A DNA stretch of 5,096 nt. Source: Christensenella sp. UBA1224 (GTDB lineage: Bacteria > Bacillota > Clostridia > Christensenellales > Aristaeellaceae). The notes below the pieces were generated by a model. That model had not been told where the DNA came from. It did not search any database and saw only the letters and a list, made by a program, of their open reading frames with translations. Where the stretch lies: assembly GCA_002309235.1 (NCBI GenBank), contig DBXA01000034.1, positions 723-5,818 of the forward strand, given 5' to 3'. Position 1 is the stretch's first letter, and every line of letters begins with the position of its first letter. Below are positions 1 through 5,096 of this stretch, piece by piece. A program made the translations under genes and the position numbers.

Positions 1-1
1 G

Positions 2-946
2 GCGACCGCTGCTATGGCGGCTCTGGGCCTGATGCTGAGCCGCAGCCAGGTGGCGGTGCTCCTGTTCAGGGGATTATCGGGTGTTGCCGCCTCCACATGG
101 GTCATGTACAGCGTGATGTATTCCTCCTGTACGGCCCATGAAAAGCTGGGGCATGCCATGAGCACGCTCGCCTTCTATCAATACGGTTCGCAGGTCATCG
201 CCATGATAGCGGGGGCGTTCCTGGCGGACAGGATTGGCCGCTGGGCGGCCTTTGCGCTGGCTTTCGCAGCTGGGATTGCGGGGACAGTAGTCACATCCCT
301 GATCACGGACCTTCCGCCGGAAGGTGACAGGCAGTCGCTCAGGGATTTTGCCCAGGTATTGAAGAGCCGCAGCCTGATTCGCGGTACGCTCCTTTCCACC
401 GTGTTCCATTTTGTGTGCTGGGGCACTGTGCTGGGGTTCACCGTCAACTGGGCAAGCGGTGTGATAGGCCTCTCCACTGCCCAGCTGGGCTTTCTTTCGG
501 CAGCGTATTTGCTGCCGAACACCTTCACATCCCGACTTGCGGGATCTATCGAGGCGAAGATAGGAAGGCGGAACCTTCTCACCTACGGTTTTGTGATCGT
601 GGCCTGCGCGTCGTGGCTGTACAGCCTTACAGCAAGCGCGGTATCGCTGTTCGCGGTGCAGATCATGTTCGGCTGCGGCATGGGTATGATCGTCCCTATG
701 ACCATGGCGGATGCCATAACCGATATCCCCGGTGAGAAACGCGGCGCCGCAATGGGATTTTATCAGTCCATATACGGTGTGGGTATGTTTTTAGGGCCGC
801 TGATCGCGGGTGCCGTAGTCGATGCGCATTCCACGGCGGAAGATATCGTTTCCGGCTACAAGGCAAACTTCGGCGTGATGGCGCAGATAGCGCTGCTCGG
901 CGCAGCTCTGGCGTTTATTTTTACGGAAAGGAAGGCACAGAAATGA
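2..946 (+). CDS. MFS transporter, C-terminal part (5' end outside window)
   Basis: This is a membrane transporter of the major facilitator superfamily; the substrate cannot be read from the sequence. The frame is open to the left edge, so the Met at base 14 is probably internal. Numbering from that Met, hydrophobic segments lie near residues 13-38 (TM4-like, with the RGLSG pattern typical of MFS helix 4), 52-72, 77-98, 124-147, 153-172, 187-206, 209-232, 245-270 and 286-304. That matches helices 4-12 of a 12-helix carrier, so roughly three helices are missing. Two cytoplasmic-loop motifs support the family: ADRIGR at 71-76, after helix 5, and the motif-A-like stretch GSIEAKIGRR at 177-186 between helices 8 and 9. 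The polar stretch 99-122 fits the central loop between the two six-helix halves. The stop codon overlaps the start of the CBM9-like gene, so the two are probably co-transcribed. A sugar or glycoside substrate is inferred from the neighbours only; a drug-type MFS carrier is the main alternative. Confidence 0.9.
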   Translation, partial: ATAAMAALGLMLSRSQVAVLLFRGLSGVAASTWVMYSVMYSSCTAHEKLGHAMSTLAFYQYGSQVIAMIAGAFLADRIGRWAAFALAFAAGIAGTVVTSLITDLPPEGDRQSLRDFAQVLKSRSLIRGTLLSTVFHFVCWGTVLGFTVNWASGVIGLSTAQLGFLSAAYLLPNTFTSRLAGSIEAKIGRRNLLTYGFVIVACASWLYSLTASAVSLFAVQIMFGCGMGMIVPMTMADAITDIPGEKRGAAMGFYQSIYGVGMFLGPLIAGAVVDAHSTAEDIVSGYKANFGVMAQIALLGAALAFIFTERKAQK

Positions 947-1602
947 CGAGAAAAGGTGTTTACGAGATAAGAAGGATCCCGGAGGGTATGGGCTGTATGC
1001 CTCTGGAGGGTGTTTTTACACCGGATCAGATAACAGGCTGTTATGCCGCTCTTGAAGAGGCCTCTATGGACCAGTACGTATGGCCGGATGACGGCTACAG
1101 GCCGGAGGCGCATGCGAGAGTGGGCTGGAACAGCGCGGGGATCCATGTCCTTCTGTACGCGAAAGAGGAAAAGGTGCAGGCTTTGTGTACGGAGACCGGC
1201 GGCAGGGTGTGTGAGGACAGCTGTATGGAATTTTTCTTCATGCCCTTCCCGGAGGAGGATAAGCGCTATCTGAACGCGGAAATGAACCCTATCGGCACAC
1301 TGCACCTCGGGATAGGAGAGGGGAGACCCGGTAGGATCAAGCTGAAGGGTGAACTCCCGGGAGACTTTGTCATATATAAATCCGCGCATGAAAGTGCATG
1401 GTGGGCGGTATCCTATACCATACCGATGTCCCATATCGAAAAGGAATTCGGGAAAAGGCTCGGCCCAGGAAGCGTGATGCGCGGCAATTTCTACAAGTGT
1501 GATGAAAGCGTACATCCGCACTTTGGAACATGGCAGCCTATTACAAGCGAAAAGCCGGATTTTCACCGGCCGGAATGCTTCGGAGAGATGATACTAAGAT
1601 AG
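943..1602 (+). CDS. Carbohydrate-binding family 9-like protein, cytoplasmic
   Basis: A 219-residue protein resembling the CBM9-like (CBM9_2, DOMON-type beta-sandwich) family of stand-alone proteins found near glycoside-utilisation genes. Recognisable family blocks are an acidic strand CEDSCMEFFFMPF at 90-102, the block YLNAEMNPIGTLHLGIGEGR at 109-128, and a C-terminal block at 179-218 containing RGNFYKC, HPHFGTW and PDFHRPECFGEMIL. No signal peptide, lipobox or membrane helix is visible, so it should stay in the cytoplasm, unlike classical CBM9 modules attached to secreted xylanases. The start is well supported: ATG at 943 overlaps the upstream TGA (ATGA), with a Shine-Dalgarno AAAGGAAGG at 927-935, seven bases before it. 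This predicts translational coupling to the MFS gene. Family membership is recognised by motif; ligand binding and a role (sensing, chaperoning or accessory to a hydrolase) are not established. The gene is followed by a structured repeat rather than a classic terminator. Confidence 0.85.
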   Translation: MTRKGVYEIRRIPEGMGCMPLEGVFTPDQITGCYAALEEASMDQYVWPDDGYRPEAHARVGWNSAGIHVLLYAKEEKVQALCTETGGRVCEDSCMEFFFMPFPEEDKRYLNAEMNPIGTLHLGIGEGRPGRIKLKGELPGDFVIYKSAHESAWWAVSYTIPMSHIEKEFGKRLGPGSVMRGNFYKCDESVHPHFGTWQPITSEKPDFHRPECFGEMILR

Positions 1603-1606
1603 ACGT

Positions 1607-1646
1607 CTCACTGTGTTCGGCGCGATATGCCTCACTTTGTTCGGCG
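1607..1646 (+). repeat. 16-nt direct repeat, two copies
   Basis: The sequence ctcactgtgttcggcg at 1607-1622 recurs as ctcactttgttcggcg at 1631-1646, with one mismatch (G to T) and a start-to-start distance of 24 bases. Both copies lie just past the CBM9-like stop codon. The first copy runs into the left arm of the larger inverted repeat, and the second supplies the inner stem of the same element, so the two repeats seem to be parts of one structured unit. No protein-coding explanation is visible. Confidence 0.65.
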
Positions 1647-1691
1647 TGTTCCGGGGTTCCCTCTCGCCGATGCAGGCGGCATATCGCGCCG
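1618..1691. repeat. Perfect 14-bp inverted repeat, nested hairpin element
   Basis: Bases 1618-1631 (cggcgcgatatgcc) and 1678-1691 (ggcatatcgcgccg) are exact reverse complements with a 46-base spacer. Inside the spacer, tcggcg at 1641-1646 can pair with cgccga at 1665-1670, giving a stem within a stem. The element sits between the convergent 3' ends of the CBM9-like gene and the SH3 gene. Neither side has a U-tract in RNA, so it is not a standard Rho-independent terminator, although a hairpin this strong could still protect 3' ends or slow polymerase. The shape resembles the short palindromic, non-coding repeats (REP- or MITE-like) that bacteria scatter between genes; membership of a repeat family is inferred and cannot be shown from a single copy. 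Confidence 0.65.
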
Positions 1692-1710
1692 GCAGGATAT
1701 CATGCGTCCG

Positions 1711-2694
1711 TCAGGACATCTTCAGGTAGTTCATGCTGACATAGCCTGTATTGTCGCCGGAGTACTTGATATGAGCCCAGTTCCCGTCAATGCTTGTAAC
1801 AGTGACGGTCGTGCCGCTCTGGAGCGTGGTAATGCGGCCTGTGGAGGAAGAAGGCCCTTTGCGTACGTTGAGGCGCGCAGTCGTCTTAGCGGTGCGTCCT
1901 ACGGCCACGTAATTCTTGCTGATATAGCCTGTCGTGCTGCTTGCGGTTATGATCTTGTACCAGTTGCCGGAATTGCCGATGATCTTGACATGATCTCCGC
2001 GCTTTAACTGGGTGAGCTTTTTATAGGTGGATGCAGGGCCGGAACGCACGTTTACGGTTGAAGAAGCGTATTTTGTGGTGACGGTGCCCGGATCATACGC
2101 CGTGGAATCCCAATCTTCGGAAGGTGTCGTATCGTCCCAGTCATCCCACCAGTCAGAGCCGGATATGGCAGAACTCCAGCCGGCTGTTCCGTAACCGTAG
2201 ATATATATATTCTTGATGTAGCCGGTCAGTCCGGTTGCATCGACCTTAATCTTGGACCATTCGCTGCCCAGTGAGGTTACGGTGATCCGGTCTCCATGGT
2301 CGACATAGCCGTTTGTGGCGTAGGATGTGCCGGCTCCCGCACGTACCCGCAGTGAGCCGCCGTCTTCGGAGACATATACGCTCTTTCCGATTATAAACTT
2401 GGCCGTGTCCGGGGTCGAGCTGTTTTTCACGAAGTATTTGTTCTTGATATAACCGGATCTGCCTGTGGATACGGATCGCACCTTAGACCAAACGCTGCCT
2501 TCGGAAAGGATCACGATCTGGTCACCGTCGTGCAGGTAACCGTTTGTGGAATAGGTTGTCCCCGCACCGGCGCGAAGCCGGAGAGAACCGTCTTTGTATT
2601 GAAGCTTGACGGAAGCTGTAGTCTCCGCCGCGGCTATAGAGAACAGCAGTGCCGCAGCGAGAAGGAAAGCGATGATGTGTCTGAACTTATTCAT
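1711..2694 (-). CDS. Secreted protein with four bacterial SH3 repeats
   Basis: A 327-residue exported protein built from bacterial SH3 (SH3b) domains, which usually bind peptidoglycan or other wall components. A signal peptide covers about residues 1-23: N-terminal Lys and Arg, a Leu/Ala-rich core, and a likely cut after AAA before ETT. SH3 repeats lie at about 28-90, 100-165, 206-265 and 268-326, each with the RAGAGT/RSGPAS/RKGPSS loop, a W followed by a short strand, and a final GYI or GYV strand. Repeats 1 and 2 are nearly duplicate around SLRxRAGAGTxYxTNGY (37-53 and 114-130). A linker at about 172-205 is rich in Asp, Trp, Ser and Thr. There is no catalytic domain, LPXTG motif, lipobox or membrane anchor. 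The ATG at 2694 is chosen because it begins the signal peptide and follows a strong RBS; a GTG at 2733 in the same frame has neither advantage. The gene faces away from the GH78-type gene and towards the CBM9-like gene, so it is a separate unit. Its exact function is unknown. Confidence 0.9.
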   Translation of the reverse strand: MNKFRHIIAFLLAAALLFSIAAAETTASVKLQYKDGSLRLRAGAGTTYSTNGYLHDGDQIVILSEGSVWSKVRSVSTGRSGYIKNKYFVKNSSTPDTAKFIIGKSVYVSEDGGSLRVRAGAGTSYATNGYVDHGDRITVTSLGSEWSKIKVDATGLTGYIKNIYIYGYGTAGWSSAISGSDWWDDWDDTTPSEDWDSTAYDPGTVTTKYASSTVNVRSGPASTYKKLTQLKRGDHVKIIGNSGNWYKIITASSTTGYISKNYVAVGRTAKTTARLNVRKGPSSSTGRITTLQSGTTVTVTSIDGNWAHIKYSGDNTGYVSMNYLKMS

Positions 2695-2700
2695 GTCTTT

Positions 2701-2708
2701 CACCTCAC
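2701..2708 (-). promoter_or_regulatory. Ribosome binding site of the SH3 gene
   Basis: On the minus strand GTGAGGTG ends six bases before the ATG at 2694. It decides the start: the upstream in-frame GTG at 2733 has no comparable Shine-Dalgarno and would place a polar stretch before the signal peptide. Confidence 0.8.
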
Positions 2709-2715
2709 ATGATTG

Positions 2716-2721
2716 GTTATA
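2716..2721 (-). promoter_or_regulatory. Possible -10 box for the SH3 gene
   Basis: TATAAC on the minus strand matches five of six bases of the sigma-70 type -10 consensus. No convincing -35 lies 16-18 bases upstream, and transcription from here would leave a leader of only about 15 bases, just enough for the RBS. This is a weak call; the true promoter could lie further upstream in the 116-base divergent gap. Confidence 0.25.
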
Positions 2722-2761
2722 TCCTTTAGACACAGGTGAGGGCTAAAAGGTTGCGAACATT

Positions 2762-2770
2762 TGATATATT
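2762..2770 (+). promoter_or_regulatory. Possible extended -10 promoter for the GH78-type gene
   Basis: TGATATATT is an extended -10 pattern: TG, one base, then TATATT, which matches TATAAT at five of six positions. The base stretch at the expected -35 place (2742-2747, gctaaa) is poor, but extended -10 promoters tolerate that. Transcription would start near 2777 and give a leader of about 34 bases containing the RBS. No clear operator palindrome is seen around it. Confidence 0.4.
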
Positions 2771-2794
2771 TTGGATGCCGCTTTGAGCATAAAC

Positions 2795-2801
2795 AGGGGG
2801 A
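2795..2801 (+). promoter_or_regulatory. Ribosome binding site of the GH78-type gene
   Basis: AGGGGGA lies nine bases before the ATG at 2811. An in-frame TAA at 2790-2792 closes the frame upstream, so this RBS and ATG are the only sensible start for a full-length product. Confidence 0.75.
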
Positions 2802-2810
2802 AAAGACAAA

Positions 2811-4763
2811 ATGGCACAATGGATATGGCGCTACGGTGATCATGAGATCTATCACAGTTTGCTCCTTCACTCCCGCAGGGAGGAATTCGGAGCGGATTAC
2901 CCGGCGATCTGGCACACGGATGCGCCGGAAAAGACAGTGAGCTTTTTCCGTGAGTTTGAGGCGGAAAAGCCATGCTGGATGAGACTGACGCCCTGCGGGA
3001 AGGGCAGCCTTGTGGTCGATGGGAAGCGTTTCCCGAGCGGGGAAAAAGTGGATATTCCGGCAGGCAAACACAGTGTGAGCGCGCGCATCGTGAACGTGGA
3101 AGGCCTGCCTGCCGCTTTCGTGGAAAGCGATATCTGCCCTTCAAATGGTGAATGGACATGCGGTATCAGGGAAAGAGGCGGATGCGAAAAGGTCGGCACA
3201 AGCGGATGGTATACAGACCCCGATGTAACGCCGGAAGTATTCCCTTTCCGGTACGAAGAGATAAAGCCTGCGGGCAAAGAGGCAGTGAACGGCGGTATAC
3301 TGTATGATTTTGGGAAAGAGACCTTCGCCAGGATCACTGTGAGCGGTTGCCCTGAGGATGAGGAGATCCTGCTGGTCTACGGGGAATCCCGTGAAGAGGC
3401 GCTCGACCCGGAAAACGCTGTCATAAGACAGCGGCGGAAGGGGAAGACAGGTTATGAGCTGCATGCAAGGGCACTCAGGTATCTGTTTGTTTCCGGCGCT
3501 GAGAAGACCGTACGGGCGGAATTTGAGTACCTGCCTCTGGAAAAGAGAGGGTCGTTCCATTCCGACGACGAACTGATGAACCGGATCTGGGAAACATCCG
3601 CCTATACGTTCCTCCTCAACAGCAGGGAGTTTTTCCTGGACGGCATCAAGAGGGACCGCTGGGTATGGTCCGGGGACGCGTACCAGAGCTATATGGTAAA
3701 CGCGTACCTGTTCTTTGATAAGGCGATCGCCGAAAGGACCATGCTGGCGCTGCGCGGCAGGGATGAGATGCCGGAGCACATCAATACGATACTTGATTAC
3801 AGCCTCTACTGGCTGATAAGCATAGCAGATCATTACAGGCTATACGGGGACAGGGAATTCCTGATCCGCATGCTGCCCCGCATGAGATCCCTCCTCAAAT
3901 ATGTCGAAAAGGATACGGACGAGAATGGTTTCATCACCGGAGGAGAAGGCGCGTGGATATTCATCGATTGGAGCGAGATGGATAAGGAAGGTCCGATCTC
4001 GGCGGAACAGCTGCTCTACATACGCGCTTTGGAGGCGATGGCGGAATGCGAGGAGGCTGCCGGCAATGATGCATCTTTTCTGCGGGAAAAAGCGGGTACA
4101 TTCCTTATGAAGGTCAACGAATTCTTTTGGGATGCGGAAAAGGGCGCTTATATCGACAGCTTTGTCTCCGGCAAGCGCCATGTCACAAGGCACGCGAACC
4201 TGTTCGCCGTGATATTCGGCCTTGCGGATGAGAAAAAGACTGCCTCTATCGTCAAAAATGTGATACTCAATGACGCGGTGACGCAGATAACGACGCCTTA
4301 TTTCAAGTTTTTTGAGATGGACGCTCTGTGCAGGCTGGGGTTTATGGAACGGGTTGCCGAAAGGATCAAGGCCTATTGGGGCGGCATGCTCGCCCTCGGC
4401 GCGACCTCCATTTGGGAACAATTCGATCCGGAAAAGACAGGTGTCGAACGGTATGCCATGTATGGCAGCGCTTACGGATGCTCCCTGTGCCATGCATGGG
4501 GCGCGGGACCGGTGTACTTGATGGGCAGATATTACCTGGGTGTTCGGCCTGTTAAGCCGGGCTATGAGGAATACACTGTCGAACCATGTACCGAAGGGCT
4601 TGGCAATATTGAGGGCAGCGTTCCTACACCGAAGGGCGATATCCGGATAAAGGTTTGCGGAAACAGCGCTTCCGTATTTGCACCGTTTGAAGGCGGTATA
4701 CTCGTCTGGAAGGGGAAGAAGAAAGCCATCAAGGCAGGGGAATGGACGCAAATCTCCGAGTAA
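2811..4763 (+). CDS. GH78-type alpha-L-rhamnosidase-like enzyme, cytoplasmic
   Basis: A 650-residue protein with the architecture of glycoside hydrolase family 78 enzymes, which remove terminal alpha-L-rhamnose with inversion. An N-terminal beta-sandwich spans about 1-110; a second beta domain at about 140-245 includes ILYDFGKETFARITVSG (163-179) and RYLFVSG (223-229); an (alpha/alpha)6 barrel spans about 246-575; a C-terminal beta domain with VRPVKPGYEEYTVEP (578-592) ends the protein. The barrel carries DGIKRDRWVWSGD at 277-289, where GH78 enzymes have their Asp/Glu/Asp cluster, and GATSIWEQFD at 530-539, whose E536 corresponds to the general base. The usual acid Glu of the first motif appears to be Asp282 here, so substrate or rate may differ. 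No signal peptide is seen, which implies action on imported small glycosides. At 650 residues it is compact compared with many multidomain GH78 enzymes. The gene is transcribed alone, after a divergent gap, and ends before a strong hairpin. GH78-type fold is confident; rhamnose specificity is inferred. Confidence 0.87.
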   Translation: MAQWIWRYGDHEIYHSLLLHSRREEFGADYPAIWHTDAPEKTVSFFREFEAEKPCWMRLTPCGKGSLVVDGKRFPSGEKVDIPAGKHSVSARIVNVEGLPAAFVESDICPSNGEWTCGIRERGGCEKVGTSGWYTDPDVTPEVFPFRYEEIKPAGKEAVNGGILYDFGKETFARITVSGCPEDEEILLVYGESREEALDPENAVIRQRRKGKTGYELHARALRYLFVSGAEKTVRAEFEYLPLEKRGSFHSDDELMNRIWETSAYTFLLNSREFFLDGIKRDRWVWSGDAYQSYMVNAYLFFDKAIAERTMLALRGRDEMPEHINTILDYSLYWLISIADHYRLYGDREFLIRMLPRMRSLLKYVEKDTDENGFITGGEGAWIFIDWSEMDKEGPISAEQLLYIRALEAMAECEEAAGNDASFLREKAGTFLMKVNEFFWDAEKGAYIDSFVSGKRHVTRHANLFAVIFGLADEKKTASIVKNVILNDAVTQITTPYFKFFEMDALCRLGFMERVAERIKAYWGGMLALGATSIWEQFDPEKTGVERYAMYGSAYGCSLCHAWGAGPVYLMGRYYLGVRPVKPGYEEYTVEPCTEGLGNIEGSVPTPKGDIRIKVCGNSASVFAPFEGGILVWKGKKKAIKAGEWTQISE

Positions 4764-4843
4764 AGCGCGGATGCTGAGGATCTGCTTACATGAAAGCATG
4801 GGGCAGAAAAAAAGATATTGCCCGCTTGGGCTTAATGACAAAG

Positions 4844-4877
4844 AATACCGGACTGCCATGATCGACAGTCCGGTATT
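4844..4877. terminator. Bidirectional terminator-like hairpin between convergent genes
   Basis: aataccggactg at 4844-4855 and cagtccggtatt at 4866-4877 form a perfect 12-bp stem with a 10-base loop. It lies 80 bases after the GH78-type stop codon and 33 bases after the stop of the minus-strand isomerase-like gene. On the minus strand the arm is followed by the T-rich run TATTCTTTGTCATT (from the arm end outward); on the plus strand by only a short TTT. It therefore best fits a terminator for the minus-strand gene that may also serve the plus-strand gene. Confidence 0.75.
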
Positions 4878-4910
4878 TATGCTGAGATCAGTAATTCTTT
4901 TACAGGTTCC

Positions 4911-5096
4911 TCACAGCTTCAGTACATCCTTCAGGTATGTTCTGGAGACCTCGGCGCTGTGGTAGTTGCTCACCTCAGGCCTGTCGAGCTCTACGCAGAG
5001 GTATCCGTCGTAGCCCGCTTCTTCCAGCGCTGCCTTTACTTCAGGGAAGTTTACGGTTCCGTGTCCCAAAGCGCGGAATGTACCCATCTTCGCTCT
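4911..5096 (-). CDS. Sugar phosphate isomerase/epimerase-like protein, C-terminal fragment
   Basis: This frame enters from the right edge and ends at a TGA whose complement is 4911-4913, leaving 61 residues. The fragment contains FRALGHGTVNFPEVKAAL (7-24), then EEAGYDGYLCVELDRP (25-40), and ends in a helix SRTYLKDVLKL (51-61). This is the pattern of the last strands and helices of xylose-isomerase-like TIM barrels (AP endonuclease 2 family), where a G-x-G-x-(V/I)-(D/N)-F motif precedes a (G)YDGxxxxE strand whose Glu often helps bind metal or substrate. Members isomerise or epimerise sugars or inositol derivatives; some are myo-inosose dehydratases or hydroxypyruvate isomerases, and the fragment is too short to choose. 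No start or RBS is visible. It converges with the GH78-type gene across a shared hairpin, so it is not in the same transcript, though its function would fit a sugar catabolic locus. Confidence 0.75.
   Translation of the reverse strand, partial: RAKMGTFRALGHGTVNFPEVKAALEEAGYDGYLCVELDRPEVSNYHSAEVSRTYLKDVLKL

Noticed and set aside
856..1566. Minus-strand open frame of 236 codons opposite the CBM9-like gene.
   Set aside because: Antisense to a gene with clear family motifs; its translation shows no domain or coherent hydrophobic pattern.
1618..1691. Reading the inverted repeat as the ends of an insertion sequence.
   Set aside because: Only 46 bases lie between the arms, no transposase is present and no target-site duplication flanks it; at most it could be a very small non-autonomous element.
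1627..2007. Plus-strand open frame starting within the repeat element and running antisense to the SH3 gene.
   Set aside because: It mostly mirrors the SH3 coding sequence, lacks an RBS and has no recognisable domain.
2751..2786. A possible 11-codon leader peptide starting at TTG 2751 and ending at TGA 2784-2786, with AGGTGAGG upstream at 2734-2741.
   Set aside because: It needs a TTG start, overlaps the best -10 candidate for the plus strand, and shows no run of regulatory codons; chance is the simpler explanation.
4783..4798. Five-bp hairpin tgctt/aagca just after the GH78-type stop codon.
   Set aside because: Short, AT-rich and without an adjoining T-tract on the plus strand.
4820..4831. 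Small hairpin gccc-gctt-gggc, followed on the minus strand by AATATC and seven T.
   Set aside because: The stem is only four base pairs and separated from the T-run by six bases; the nearby 12-bp stem at 4844-4877 is a far better terminator.
3840..4859. Long minus-strand open frame of 339 codons opposite the GH78-type gene.
   Set aside because: It lies antisense to a well-supported enzyme, has no suitable RBS, and its translation is rich in Arg, Cys and His with no recognisable domain; it is a shadow frame.

Overview
The window looks like part of a carbohydrate-utilisation locus from a bacterium, most likely an anaerobic gut- or rumen-type Firmicute (Clostridia). This rests on the moderately GC-rich sequence, strong purine-rich Shine-Dalgarno sites, free use of AGG/AGA Arg and ATA Ile codons, and the gene content: a family 9-like carbohydrate-binding protein, a cytoplasmic GH78-type rhamnosidase, an exported multi-SH3 protein and a xylose-isomerase-like TIM-barrel enzyme. 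Taxonomy is inferred, since no rRNA or marker gene is present.

Layout. (1) Bases 2-946, plus strand: the C-terminal three quarters of a major facilitator superfamily transporter that enters from the left edge. (2) Bases 943-1602, plus strand: a 219-residue carbohydrate-binding family 9-like protein without a signal peptide, whose ATG overlaps the transporter stop codon (ATGA). (3) Bases 1603-1710: a short convergent intergenic region holding a perfect 14-bp inverted repeat and an overlapping 16-nt direct repeat. (4) Bases 1711-2694, minus strand: a secreted protein with four bacterial SH3 repeats and an acidic, Trp-rich linker. (5) Bases 2695-2810: a divergent intergenic region with RBSs facing both ways and a plausible extended -10 for the plus strand. 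(6) Bases 2811-4763, plus strand: a 650-residue GH78-type alpha-L-rhamnosidase-like enzyme. (7) Bases 4764-4910: a convergent intergenic region with a perfect 12-bp terminator-like hairpin. (8) Bases 4911-5096, minus strand: the last 61 codons of a sugar phosphate isomerase/epimerase-like protein that runs off the right edge.

A reasonable reading is import of a small glycoside by the MFS carrier, hydrolysis of rhamnosyl or related bonds in the cytoplasm by the GH78-type enzyme, and downstream sugar conversion by the isomerase-like protein. The CBM9-like protein would have an undefined intracellular role tied to the transporter. The SH3 protein probably acts at the cell wall and may not belong to the pathway. 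I see no phage, CRISPR, transposase, tRNA or rRNA, and no clear evidence of a wholly new system. The most notable points are the altered catalytic motif of the GH78-type enzyme, the leaderless CBM9-like protein coupled to a transporter, and the structured repeat at 1607-1691.
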